From assembly GCF_002218005.2 (NCBI RefSeq), contig NZ_AP018678.1, positions 1,984,001 through 2,048,000 on the forward strand: a stretch of DNA of 64,000 bases. The letters are read 5' to 3'. This document shows, one piece after another, positions 29,831 through 38,336 of this stretch. Made by a program: the position numbers and the translations under genes. The notes below the pieces were generated by a model. It saw only the letters and a program-made list of their open reading frames with translations, ran no database searches and was not told the DNA's origin. This DNA is from Vibrio algivorus (GTDB lineage: Bacteria; Pseudomonadota; Gammaproteobacteria; Enterobacterales; Vibrionaceae). Position 1 is the stretch's first letter; every line of letters begins with the position of its first letter.

Positions 29831-30820
29831 ATGATAACTACAGATTACGCACTGGATGAACTGCAATTTGAAACGACTATCGGTGGCAAAGGTATTGATG
29901 CAGTACACAGCAATATTCCTGTCATTGATATGAGCCAATTTGAATCTCGTCGAGCAGAGATCACCGAAGCATTATGGCAAGCAGCCACTCAAGTAGGCTT
30001 TTTTCAAATTAAAAATCACTCGATTGCTTTAAATGATATTGAACACTCTTTCCAACTTACCGAACACTTGTTCTCTCTTCCTCAAGAACAAAAACAGTTA
30101 TTAAGCCTAAAATCTGGGAAAAATGCAGGTTGGGAGTTCAAACAACAGGTTCGCCCCTCAACAGGTACTGCCGATCAGAAAGAATCCTATCAAATCACAC
30201 GTCCTCACATGGAGGGAATATGGCCAAATCAAGCACCTCTCGTCGATTTCCAGCAAGATATGCTTAATTTTGAATCGCAAGCCTGGCAACTCGGTATGAA
30301 TATTTTATCTTGCTTTGCCGATAAACTTGGATTTGAACGCGACTTTTTCACTCAAGCCCACCAACCCAGTACAGAGCAGTACCAAAGTACATTAAGGTTG
30401 CTTCACTACCTACCAATGGCGCAACTACCACAAGGCGAAGAACATTGGCGCGCAGGTGCTCATACCGATTTTGATTGTTTAACCATGGTATTCCAACAAC
30501 CTAATCAAGGCGGATTACAAGTTGCCGCTGGAAAAGATTCTCAGCATCAACAAGTCTGGAGCAATGTAGAACCACAAGCTGGCGTGATCACTTGTAATAT
30601 TGGCGATATGTTAATGCGTTGGAGTGATGACAAATTGAAATCGACATTACATCGCGTTCGTATGCCCTACCCTGAAGAAAACCAAGACTCACGTTATAGT
30701 ATGGCATTTTTCTGTCAGGCAAATAAAGACATAGTAATTCAAGGGCTTGAGAAAAAATATCAGGCAATGACTGCTGAGGAATACTTAAACATGAGAATTA
30801 ATGCCAACTTTGCGAAATAA
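29831..30820 (+). CDS. 2-oxoglutarate/Fe(II) oxygenase, isopenicillin-N-synthase-like
   Basis: Non-haem iron oxygenase of 329 residues with an N-terminal DIOX_N-like region (IPVIDMSQFESRRAEI, GFFQIKNHSI) and a C-terminal 2OG-Fe(II) domain. Iron ligands are His211, Asp213 (HTDFDCLTM) and His274 (TLHRVRMP); the co-substrate motif is Arg288-Tyr-Ser290. The substrate is unknown. Because it is under a xanthine-type riboswitch beside a guanine-deaminase-like enzyme and no xanthine dehydrogenase is nearby, oxidation of xanthine or another purine is my hypothesis. The ATG at 29831 follows GGAGAAATAAT; an ATG at 29777 lies inside the riboswitch and is rejected. Confidence 0.85.
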   Translation: MITTDYALDELQFETTIGGKGIDAVHSNIPVIDMSQFESRRAEITEALWQAATQVGFFQIKNHSIALNDIEHSFQLTEHLFSLPQEQKQLLSLKSGKNAGWEFKQQVRPSTGTADQKESYQITRPHMEGIWPNQAPLVDFQQDMLNFESQAWQLGMNILSCFADKLGFERDFFTQAHQPSTEQYQSTLRLLHYLPMAQLPQGEEHWRAGAHTDFDCLTMVFQQPNQGGLQVAAGKDSQHQQVWSNVEPQAGVITCNIGDMLMRWSDDKLKSTLHRVRMPYPEENQDSRYSMAFFCQANKDIVIQGLEKKYQAMTAEEYLNMRINANFAK

Positions 30821-30831
30821 ACGGAATCATA

Positions 30832-30866
30832 AGAAATAAAAAAGGGAGCAGATAATTGCTCCCTTT
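30832..30866 (-). terminator. Terminator of clpB
   Basis: A perfect 10-bp stem (AAAGGGAGCA/TGCTCCCTTT) with a 6-nt loop, followed on the minus strand by TTTATTTC. It may also weakly stop the convergent oxygenase transcript. Confidence 0.85.
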
Positions 30867-30884
30867 GATTCATTGACGATTTAA

Positions 30885-33461
30885 TTAAGACTGATGAGCG
30901 ACGATCTCATCATTTTTAACCGTTAGATGTACTTTCTTCCCTGGAATTAATTCCCCTGACAAAATGGAGCGAGCCAATGGGTTTTCAACCATTTGTTGAA
31001 TTGCTCTTTTCAGTGGGCGAGCACCATAAACCGGATCAAAGCCGACAGCAGCTACCAAGGACAACAAGTCTTCATTCACCTCCAATTCATATTCTTTTTC
31101 AGCCATGCGTTGACGTAGGCGATCAAGTTGAATCGAAGCAATTGACTTAATTTGCTCTTGTCCTAATGGATGGAAAACCACACTTTCATCCACTCGGTTT
31201 AAGAATTCAGGTCTAAAGTGTTGGCTCACGATCTCCATCACTTCGGCTTTCATCGATTCATAATCTGACGTTGCCGCCTTTTCTTGAATACGATCAGAGC
31301 CTAGGTTAGATGTCATGATCACCACAGTATTTTTAAAATCAACCGTCCGGCCTTGTCCATCGGTCAAACGTCCATCATCTAACACTTGCAGTAAAATATT
31401 AAATACATCTGGATGTGCTTTTTCTACCTCATCAAGTAAAATCACCGAGTAAGGTTTACGGCGAACCGCTTCTGTTAAGTAGCCACCTTCTTCGTAACCA
31501 ACATAGCCTGGAGGGGCGCCGACTAAACGAGACACCGAGTGCTTCTCCATAAACTCCGACATATCAATCCGAACCATGGCATCTTCACTATCAAACATAA
31601 AGTTCGCTAAGGTTTTGCATAGCTCGGTTTTACCTACACCAGTTGGCCCTAAAAATAAGAAAGAACCTATCGGTTTATTCGGATCAGATAACCCAGCACG
31701 ACTACGGCGAATCGCATTCGACACTACATCAACCGCCTCTTTCTGGCCTATGACACGTTCGTGTAACACTGTTTCCATAGAAAGTAGTTTGGCTTTCTCA
31801 GCTTCAAGCATTTTCGATACTGGAATACCTGTTTGACGCGATAACACTTCAGCTATCTCAGCATCGGTCACTCGATTTTTAAGCAATGTCAGCTCAATAT
31901 TCTCGGCTTGTGAAGCATTATCCAATTGCTTTTCTAGCTCTGGAATCTTGCCATATTGCAACTCAGACATTCGTTGTAAGTCACCAGCACGGCGAGCAAC
32001 ATCCATATCTAGTCGAGCCTGTTCTAGCTCACCTTTAATATGCTGAGTACCAGAAAGTGAGGCTTTTTCGGTTTTCCACACTTCTTCTAGTTCTGAGTAT
32101 TCACGTTCTTTTTCTTCCAATTCTTGATTCAGAATCGCAAGACGCTTAGTACTTGCCGCATCACTTTCATTTAACAGAGCTTGCTGCTCGATTTTTAATT
32201 GAATAATACGGCGATCTAAACGATCCATAGATTCCGGTTTAGAGTCCATTTGGATACGAATGCTCGATGCCGCTTCGTCAATCAAATCGATCGCTTTATC
32301 TGGTAATTGACGATCCGATACATAACGGTTAGATAAACTTGCTGCCGCTACAATCGCTGGATCGGTAATCTCAACATGGTGATGCAATTCATAACGCTCT
32401 TTCAAACCACGTAAAATCGCAATGGTATCTTCAACCGTTGGTTCATCCACTAACACTTTTTGGAACCGGCGCTCTAGAGCGGGATCTTTTTCGACATATT
32501 GGCGATATTCATCCAAGGTAGTCGCACCAACACAGTGAAGCTCACCACGAGCCAAAGCAGGCTTCAGCATATTACCGGCATCCATTGAGCCTTCGCCTTT
32601 ACCTGCTCCAACCATGGTGTGCAATTCATCGATGAACAAAATTACGTTGCCATCTTCTTGAGCCAGTTCATTCAATACCGCTTTTAGGCGTTCTTCAAAT
32701 TCACCACGATATTTCGCACCAGCAATCAATGCGCCCATATCCAATGAAAGTACGCGACGATTACGTAAGCCTTCCGGTACTTCGTTATTCACAATACGCA
32801 GTGCCAAGCCTTCCACGATCGCAGTTTTACCCACCCCCGGTTGGCCAATTAACACTGGGTTATTTTTGGTTCGACGTTGCAAGACCTGAATGGTGCGACG
32901 AATTTCATCATCACGGCCAATCACAGGATCGAGTTTACCTTGCTCTGCACGCTCTGTAAGATCAATGGTGTACTTTTCCAATGCTTGACGTTTTTCTTCC
33001 GCATTAGGATCGTCCACGCTTTGACCACCACGAATTTCATCAATCGCTTTGGTCACATTGGCTTTGGTCAGGCCAAGCTCTTTAAACAATTTGCCAAGCG
33101 GACCATTGTCTTCTACTGCGGCAAGCAAAAATAATTCAGATGAAATATAAGCATCTTTACGTTGCTGCGCGATTTTGTCACAAATATTCAGTAAGTTACC
33201 TAGGCTTTTCGATGCTTGAACATCGCCACCAATGCCAGTGACTTTCGGTAATTTATCTAGTTCTTGTGCCACTTTTGAACGCAATTGAGTGGTATCAACC
33301 CCTAGCATGGTAAAAATTGGGCGAATGGTGCTGCCATCTTGATTTAGCAATGCTTGCATCAGATGCACAGGCTCGATGAATTGATGATCACGGCCTAGCG
33401 CAAGAGATTGCGCATCAGAAATGGCAAGCTGAAATTTACTGGTAAATTTATCGAAACGCAT
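30885..33461 (-). CDS. clpB: Protein disaggregase ClpB
   Basis: Hexameric AAA+ chaperone that, with DnaK, pulls proteins out of aggregates. The 858-residue product has the N-terminal Clp repeat domain, first ATPase domain with GQPGVGKTAIVEGLA, the long ClpB/Hsp104 coiled-coil middle domain (about 410-530), and the second ATPase domain with GPTGVGKTELCKTLA and EYNLGSDRIQ-type downstream sequence. It lacks the IGF loop of ClpA/ClpX. A heat-shock promoter lies 47-75 bases upstream. Confidence 0.97.
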   Translation of the reverse strand: MRFDKFTSKFQLAISDAQSLALGRDHQFIEPVHLMQALLNQDGSTIRPIFTMLGVDTTQLRSKVAQELDKLPKVTGIGGDVQASKSLGNLLNICDKIAQQRKDAYISSELFLLAAVEDNGPLGKLFKELGLTKANVTKAIDEIRGGQSVDDPNAEEKRQALEKYTIDLTERAEQGKLDPVIGRDDEIRRTIQVLQRRTKNNPVLIGQPGVGKTAIVEGLALRIVNNEVPEGLRNRRVLSLDMGALIAGAKYRGEFEERLKAVLNELAQEDGNVILFIDELHTMVGAGKGEGSMDAGNMLKPALARGELHCVGATTLDEYRQYVEKDPALERRFQKVLVDEPTVEDTIAILRGLKERYELHHHVEITDPAIVAAASLSNRYVSDRQLPDKAIDLIDEAASSIRIQMDSKPESMDRLDRRIIQLKIEQQALLNESDAASTKRLAILNQELEEKEREYSELEEVWKTEKASLSGTQHIKGELEQARLDMDVARRAGDLQRMSELQYGKIPELEKQLDNASQAENIELTLLKNRVTDAEIAEVLSRQTGIPVSKMLEAEKAKLLSMETVLHERVIGQKEAVDVVSNAIRRSRAGLSDPNKPIGSFLFLGPTGVGKTELCKTLANFMFDSEDAMVRIDMSEFMEKHSVSRLVGAPPGYVGYEEGGYLTEAVRRKPYSVILLDEVEKAHPDVFNILLQVLDDGRLTDGQGRTVDFKNTVVIMTSNLGSDRIQEKAATSDYESMKAEVMEIVSQHFRPEFLNRVDESVVFHPLGQEQIKSIASIQLDRLRQRMAEKEYELEVNEDLLSLVAAVGFDPVYGARPLKRAIQQMVENPLARSILSGELIPGKKVHLTVKNDEIVAHQS

Positions 33462-33507
33462 AATAAGCCTCCACTCTAATTAAAGAGATACATTAGTTCT
33501 GGCTTAT

Positions 33508-33536
33508 AAATGGATGCGAGGGGGGATCTTTTCAAG
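33508..33536 (-). promoter_or_regulatory. Sigma-32 (heat-shock) promoter of clpB
   Basis: The minus strand reads CTTGAAAAGATCC from 33536, then CATCCATTT ending at 33508, close to the heat-shock consensus CTTGAAA and CCCCATnT with about 14 bases between. Confidence 0.7.
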
Positions 33537-33549
33537 TAGCAAATATGAA

Positions 33550-34287
33550 TTACTCAATCCAAATAAAGGTCGCTTGTCTGCCTGTCACGCCATCACGGCG
33601 ATAAGAATAGAAGTTTTCTGGCTCAGAGAAAGTGCAACGTTGGCTGGCAAATACTTGCTCTACTCCGGCTTGGTTTAATCGCTGAGTTGCCAAAGTCGAC
33701 ATATCAGCCAACCACTTGTTGGAATGAGATGGATGCTGAATGAAAGCATCTTGGGCATGGCTATCGTGCAAGGTGAAAGTTTGATATACATCTTCCCCAA
33801 CTTCAAATGCACTAGGTCCAATTGCCGGACCTAACCAAGCCATCACTTGGCTCGGCTTAGTAAACTGCTGCACGGCATTTTCTAAAATACCATCAGCAAG
33901 CCCACGCCAACCTGCATGAACTGCTGCAACTTGAGTGCCATCAGTATTGGTTAATAGAACAGGTAAGCAATCAGCCGTCATCACAGCACACACAATTTTA
34001 TTGTGACTAGTGATTGAACCATCCGCATCTAACACTTGTTGTGTTGGCTTTAATAGTTCAACCACTTTGGTCGAATGTGTTTGATTTAACCAAACCGGTG
34101 AGGTCGGCATATTATGCAACTGCACGATTTCATCACGATTGGCTTGAACAATATTGTTATCATCATTGACGTGCATACCAAGATTTAACCCTTGATAAAC
34201 ACCAGTTGATGCTCCTCCCAAACGAGTAGAGCCAAACGCTTTTACGTTTTTAGGCGCAGGCCAATTTGGTAGAACAATATTATTCAT
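33550..34287 (-). CDS. pgeF: Peptidoglycan-editing/purine nucleoside factor PgeF (YfiH, LACC1 family)
   Basis: Multicopper-oxidase-unrelated LACC1/YfiH-family protein, 245 residues. The zinc/catalytic motifs are TADCLPVLL and AAVHAGWRGLA, with an earlier histidine in LNQTHSTKV. Family members have been reported as purine nucleoside phosphorylase/adenosine deaminase enzymes and, in E. coli, as an editing factor that keeps L-Ser out of peptidoglycan. It is encoded directly after rluD (6 bases) as in E. coli. Confidence 0.9.
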   Translation of the reverse strand: MNNIVLPNWPAPKNVKAFGSTRLGGASTGVYQGLNLGMHVNDDNNIVQANRDEIVQLHNMPTSPVWLNQTHSTKVVELLKPTQQVLDADGSITSHNKIVCAVMTADCLPVLLTNTDGTQVAAVHAGWRGLADGILENAVQQFTKPSQVMAWLGPAIGPSAFEVGEDVYQTFTLHDSHAQDAFIQHPSHSNKWLADMSTLATQRLNQAGVEQVFASQRCTFSEPENFYSYRRDGVTGRQATFIWIE

Positions 34288-34293
34288 CTCACC

Positions 34294-35265
34294 TTATTCC
34301 TCTTCGAAGTTTTCTTTCGCATCTTGGCGCAATGCTTCAGTCATCACCACCATGTCATGTGGAATCGGCGCATGAAACTTCATTTCTTCGCCCGTTGCAG
34401 GGTGAACAAACTTCAGCATGACCGCATGTAGCGCTTGACGATCAAAGCTACGAATCATATCAGTCAGCTCTTTCGAAGCCCCTTTAGGTATACGTGCTCG
34501 ACCACCATAAGCTACATCACCTAATAATGGGTGTTGAATATAAGACATGTGCACACGAATTTGGTGAGTACGACCAGTTTCAAGACGTAAACGAATACGC
34601 GTATGAACACGGAAATGCTCTGCCACACGATAATGAGTCACCGCAGGCTTACCTAATTCATTTACCGCCATTAAGGTACGCTTGGTTGAGTGGCGACCAA
34701 TAGGTTTTTCAACCATGCCACCAGCAGTCATATTGCCAAGTATAATCGCTTCATATTCACGAGTGATCCTACGTTTTTGCAAAGCACGAACTAAACGAGT
34801 TTGTGTTTGAACCGTTTTCGCTACCACCATCAAACCAGTAGTATCTTTATCCAAACGGTGCACAATACCAGCGCGAGGTACTTCGGCAATCGCAGGATAA
34901 TGATGTAAAAGCGCATTAAGCACGGTGCCATCTGGCGTACCGGCACCAGGATGAACAACAAAATCTCTTGGCTTATTAATCACTAATAAATGATCGTCTT
35001 CATAAACGATATCGAGAGGAATATCTTGTGCTTCCCAACGTTCTTCATCTTCAAGTTCGGCTAACAAAGTAATCGCTTCCCCACCCATCACACGGATACG
35101 AGGTTTAGTGATGACTTCACCATTCACTTGAACCTTGCCTTCAAGCAACCATTCTTTTAAACGTGAACGTGAGAATTCTGAAAATAATTCGGCAATCGCT
35201 TGATCTAAACGTTGGCCTAATTGAGAATCTTTAACTGTATCGGTGCGTGTTATCTGCTGAGCCAT
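34294..35265 (-). CDS. rluD: 23S rRNA pseudouridine synthase RluD
   Basis: Converts U1911, U1915 and U1917 in helix 69 of 23S rRNA to pseudouridine. The 323-residue protein has an N-terminal S4 domain (SQLGQRLDQAIAELF, then SRSRLKEWLLEGKVQVNG) and the catalytic motif HRLDKDTTGL with its aspartate. It is divergent from bamD, the conserved arrangement in gammaproteobacteria. Confidence 0.95.
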   Translation of the reverse strand: MAQQITRTDTVKDSQLGQRLDQAIAELFSEFSRSRLKEWLLEGKVQVNGEVITKPRIRVMGGEAITLLAELEDEERWEAQDIPLDIVYEDDHLLVINKPRDFVVHPGAGTPDGTVLNALLHHYPAIAEVPRAGIVHRLDKDTTGLMVVAKTVQTQTRLVRALQKRRITREYEAIILGNMTAGGMVEKPIGRHSTKRTLMAVNELGKPAVTHYRVAEHFRVHTRIRLRLETGRTHQIRVHMSYIQHPLLGDVAYGGRARIPKGASKELTDMIRSFDRQALHAVMLKFVHPATGEEMKFHAPIPHDMVVMTEALRQDAKENFEEE

Positions 35266-35305
35266 ATCGAACTTTTTAAAAAACCATGAGACTAATATCC
35301 ATTAA

Positions 35306-35361
35306 TATGGATAAAATAGGGCTATTCACCGTTATTGGTAAAATAGTGTTATTCACCATTG
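35306..35361. repeat. Two tandem 28-bp repeats between rluD and bamD
   Basis: Two imperfect direct copies (35306-35333 and 35334-35361) share TAAAATAG and TATTCACC at a 28-bp offset. They lie in the divergent promoter region and could be binding sites or a local duplication. Confidence 0.6.
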
Positions 35362-35425
35362 TATCTGTTAAGTTGTAAGAAGTAACGGACGCGATAAATT
35401 TAATTCAAGGAATTTTCTCCTCACG

Positions 35426-36154
35426 ATGAAACACCAATACCTTTTGGGACTTATTTCCCTACTCTTTCTTGCTGGCTGTGCTGACAACAAAGACGCAGTA
35501 CCAGACATTCCGCCATCGGATCTTTACACCCAAGCTCAGCAAGAACTTCAAGCTGGCAGTTGGGCTGAATCAATTAAAAAGTTAGAAGCATTAGATTCTC
35601 GCTACCCATTTGGTCCGTATTCAGATCAAGTACAGTTGGATTTAATTTTCGCCTACTACAAAAACGGTGACTACCCGTTAACTTTAGCTACGATTGAGCG
35701 ATTTACCCGTTTAAACCCGACTCATGAACGCTCTGACTGGGTATTATATATGCGTGGCCTAACCCACATGGCGCAAGATTCAAACTTTATGCACTCGCTA
35801 TTTAACATGGATCGTCACGATAGAGATCCTGAGCCAGTAAAAGCGGCCTTTATTGACTTCAAACGTTTATTAGAGCGTTACCCTGATAGCCTATACGCAG
35901 CAGATTCACGTGCTCGTTTAAATTCATTAAAAAACCGTTTAGCGGAATATGATCTATCCTCTGCCGATTTTTATTTACGCCGCGAAGCTTGGGTTGCAGC
36001 GATCAACCGCTGTCAAGAAATCCAAAAAACCTACCCGGATACCATCGCAGCACGAGATTCATTAAAGATCCAACTAGAAGCATATAAAGAACTTGGATTA
36101 GATGATGCGGTTAAACGCACCGAACAACTTATCGAGCTTAACAAAAAGAAGTAG
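35426..36154 (+). CDS. bamD: Outer membrane assembly lipoprotein BamD
   Basis: Essential lipoprotein of the BAM complex that folds outer-membrane beta-barrels. The 242-residue precursor has the lipobox LAGC (Cys19 region) after a hydrophobic signal, and then TPR-like helices, for example YTQAQQELQAGSWAESIKKL and FAYYKNGDYPLTLATI. Length fits E. coli BamD (245). A terminator follows. Confidence 0.95.
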   Translation: MKHQYLLGLISLLFLAGCADNKDAVPDIPPSDLYTQAQQELQAGSWAESIKKLEALDSRYPFGPYSDQVQLDLIFAYYKNGDYPLTLATIERFTRLNPTHERSDWVLYMRGLTHMAQDSNFMHSLFNMDRHDRDPEPVKAAFIDFKRLLERYPDSLYAADSRARLNSLKNRLAEYDLSSADFYLRREAWVAAINRCQEIQKTYPDTIAARDSLKIQLEAYKELGLDDAVKRTEQLIELNKKK

Positions 36155-36191
36155 TCGAATACTGAAAGCGTAATCAAATAGAGAAACGACG

Positions 36192-36219
36192 AAAAAAGCA
36201 GCTTCGGTTGCTTTTTTTG
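36192..36219 (+). terminator. Terminator after bamD
   Basis: Stem AAAAAAGCAGC with GTTGCTTTTTT around a TTCG tetraloop, ending in seven T. Confidence 0.92.
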
Positions 36220-36452
36220 TTTTTAAAAAAGTGAGAAATGAGAGTTTATACAGCAGCAATACGGAAAAGATTTGTAGATAAAATAAGCGCCCTAATTTCA
36301 GGCTCAAACAACGTCCCTAAAAACGTGAATCTCTAGTAGCCATTCCATTCAATCTACTTAAATCCAGACAAATAACAAGCCTTTTTAACCTCTAATATCA
36401 CCAGCTTTTGTCTACGATCACATTTACTTCATCAAGTCATAAATCCATTATA

Positions 36453-36474
36453 AAACCTGATCTTGATCACATTT
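36453..36474 (+). promoter_or_regulatory. CRP-like site upstream of raiA
   Basis: The 22-mer agrees with the cAMP-CRP consensus at 19 positions; its right half is the perfect GATCACATTT. Centred at 36463.5, it lies 41.5 bases before a start near 36505 predicted from TAATCT at 36492-36497, the class II geometry. A second copy of GATCACATTT begins at 36416. Confidence 0.7.
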
Positions 36475-36534
36475 ATTTCAGCACAAAACAGTAATCTGAA
36501 GTTAACGAATCAAGGACAAGAGGATAAATAGCCT

Positions 36535-36873
36535 ATGAAACTAAACATTACTGGTAAGAATATTGAAGTGACCTCTTCCATCCGTGAGCATATTGAGGCT
36601 AAGTTTAAAAAACTAGAAAAATGGCAAATTGATCTGATTGGTTGCCACGCCACCATCAGTACAGAGCCTGGTAAACAACAGAAAATTGAAGCCACAATTA
36701 GTGTGCCAAAAGGACAACTGGTTGCGTCCGCATCCAATGAAGATTTATACAAAGCGATTAATGAGGTAGAGCAAAAACTCGAACGACAACTTAATAAGCT
36801 CAGCCATAAACCTGAAGCCAAACGCGCTCAGGCCGAAAAACCAGAATTAGAAGAAGAGCTCGAAGAAATTTAA
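36535..36873 (+). CDS. raiA: Ribosome-associated inhibitor RaiA (YfiA/short HPF family)
   Basis: Stress protein that binds the 30S decoding site and holds ribosomes inactive. The 112-residue product has the family fold start MKLNITGKNIEVTSSIREHI and the conserved ASASNEDLYKAINEVEQKLERQL. The acidic tail (PELEEELEEI), which favours RaiA over the shorter HPF, is present. Terminator 22 bases after the stop. CRP-like control fits induction in starvation. Confidence 0.93.
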   Translation: MKLNITGKNIEVTSSIREHIEAKFKKLEKWQIDLIGCHATISTEPGKQQKIEATISVPKGQLVASASNEDLYKAINEVEQKLERQLNKLSHKPEAKRAQAEKPELEEELEEI

Positions 36874-36894
36874 AATAAAAACGATGCAAATATT

Positions 36895-36922
36895 ATGGCG
36901 CTCAATTGAGCGCCATTTTTTT
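36895..36922 (+). terminator. Terminator after raiA
   Basis: Palindrome ATGGCGCTCAATTGAGCGCCAT followed by a T run; an 11-bp perfect stem if fully paired. Confidence 0.88.
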
Positions 36923-36924
36923 GC

Positions 36925-36953
36925 TTGACGCTTTCCTTGTGCTTGCTTATGGT
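36925..36953 (+). promoter_or_regulatory. Promoter of the pheL-pheA operon
   Basis: TTGACG (36925-36930), a 17-bp spacer and TATGGT (36948-36953), placed 28 bases before the pheL start. Confidence 0.65.
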
Positions 36954-36980
36954 ACTGTTTCACCCAAGGAAATTAATACT

Positions 36981-37028
36981 ATGCATTCATCTACTCTGTT
37001 CTTTTTTGGCTTCTTTTTTCCATCCTAA
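36981..37028 (+). CDS. pheL: Phenylalanine leader peptide PheL
   Basis: A 15-residue reading frame, MHSSTLFFFGFFFPS, with six phenylalanines in two blocks. AAGGA lies 11-15 bases upstream. It is the translated sensor of pheA attenuation: ribosome stalling at Phe codons when charged tRNA-Phe is scarce should prevent the downstream terminator from forming. Confidence 0.93.
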   Translation: MHSSTLFFFGFFFPS

Positions 37029-37074
37029 TAGATGGGGCTAGATGTCGTTTTAAAAATAAGCCAAAAACGGACAG

Positions 37075-37102
37075 AAAGCCTCCCACTCTGGGGGGCTTTT
37101 TT
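37075..37102 (+). terminator. pheA attenuator
   Basis: Stem GCCTCCC/GGGGGGC with a 5-nt loop (one G-T pair) and six T, directly before the AGGA ribosome site of pheA. Together with pheL it forms a classical amino-acid attenuator. Confidence 0.88.
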
Positions 37103-37115
37103 ATAGGAAATACAC

Positions 37116-38336
37116 ATGACCAAGCAGCACAATTCTTCTTCACTGAGTACCAGTAATTCTCAACTTAACCGACCTTTAGAGACGATTCGACTTCGCTTAA
37201 ATGAACTTGATGATCAACTGCTAAAGATCTTATCAGAGCGCCGAGCATTAAGCCTAGATGTTGCCAAAAGCAAAGTTGAAACTGCTAAGCCTGTTCGTGA
37301 CGCGCAACGTGAACAAGAATTATTAGTCAAACTTATCAATAATGGTAAAGACAAATATCAACTCGATGCGCCTTATATCACTAAGATTTTTCACACCATT
37401 ATTGAAGATTCCGTGCTACTGCAGCAAGCCTACTTGCAAAACCTAGTTAATCCACAAGAAAGCCGTAAACCGTTAGCTCGCGTGGCCTTCTTAGGTTCTA
37501 AAGGATCTTACTCACACCTTGCTAGTCTTGAGTATTTCAGCCGTAAAAACACCGAACTAATTGAGCTTAATTGTAAACACTTTAAAGAAGTGACTTCAAC
37601 GGTTGAGTCTGGACATGCAGATTTCGGTGTTCTGCCAATTGAAAACACCAGCTCAGGTTCCATCAATGAAGTGTATGATCTGTTACAACACACAACCTTA
37701 TACATTGTTGGTGAGATGACTTTGCCAATTGAACATTGTTTATTAGCGCCACAAGAGATCCGTCTCGAAGATATCAAAACGCTTTATTCTCACCCTCAGC
37801 CACACCAACAATGCAGTGAGTTTTTAAGTCGCTTAGATGATGTTTCATTAGAATCGTGTGTTAGTACCGCTGATGCGATGCAAAAAGTTAAAGAACTTAA
37901 CCGCACAGATGTCGCAGCAATTGGTAACTCAACGACAGGTAAACTTTATGGCTTACAAGTAGTAAAAGAAAACATTGCCAATCAAACCGAAAATCATACA
38001 CGCTTTATTATCGTGGCTCGCAAACCAGTTGAGGTATCGACTCAAATCCCAGCGAAAACCACATTGATCATGTCAACCTCCCAAGAAGCTGGCTCGTTAG
38101 TACAAACCTTATTGGTACTGCAGCGTTACGGCATCAATATGACCAAACTAGAGTCACGCCCAATTATGGGGAACCCTTGGGAAGAAATGTTTTATGTCGA
38201 CTTAGAGGCACATTTAGATTCAGTCGAAATGCAACAATCGATCAGTGAATTAACTAAAATCACTCGCCACCTAAAAGTACTAGGTTGTTATCCAATCGAA
38301 AACATCAAGCCTACTCAAGTTAAGTTGGAAGGATAA
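37116..38336 (+). CDS. pheA: Chorismate mutase-prephenate dehydratase
   Basis: Bifunctional enzyme making phenylpyruvate from chorismate. Of its 406 residues the N-terminal mutase domain (about 20-105, LRLNELDDQLLKILSERRALSLDVAKSK), the dehydratase (about 120-300; GSKGSYSHLA, LPIENTSSGSINEVYDLL) and a C-terminal ACT regulatory domain (about 310-395; ESRPIMGNPWEEMFYVDL) are clear. ESRP is the Phe-feedback motif. Its stop overlaps the yjjX start by one base. Confidence 0.96.
   Translation: MTKQHNSSSLSTSNSQLNRPLETIRLRLNELDDQLLKILSERRALSLDVAKSKVETAKPVRDAQREQELLVKLINNGKDKYQLDAPYITKIFHTIIEDSVLLQQAYLQNLVNPQESRKPLARVAFLGSKGSYSHLASLEYFSRKNTELIELNCKHFKEVTSTVESGHADFGVLPIENTSSGSINEVYDLLQHTTLYIVGEMTLPIEHCLLAPQEIRLEDIKTLYSHPQPHQQCSEFLSRLDDVSLESCVSTADAMQKVKELNRTDVAAIGNSTTGKLYGLQVVKENIANQTENHTRFIIVARKPVEVSTQIPAKTTLIMSTSQEAGSLVQTLLVLQRYGINMTKLESRPIMGNPWEEMFYVDLEAHLDSVEMQQSISELTKITRHLKVLGCYPIENIKPTQVKLEG

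Larger units (their letters stand above)
36155..36534. other. Intergenic region between bamD and raiA
   Basis: 380 bases without a supported gene. It holds the bamD terminator (36192-36219), a strong CRP-like site with a second half-site (36404-36474), and a putative -10 (TAATCT at 36492). The middle part shows nothing I can name. Confidence 0.7.
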
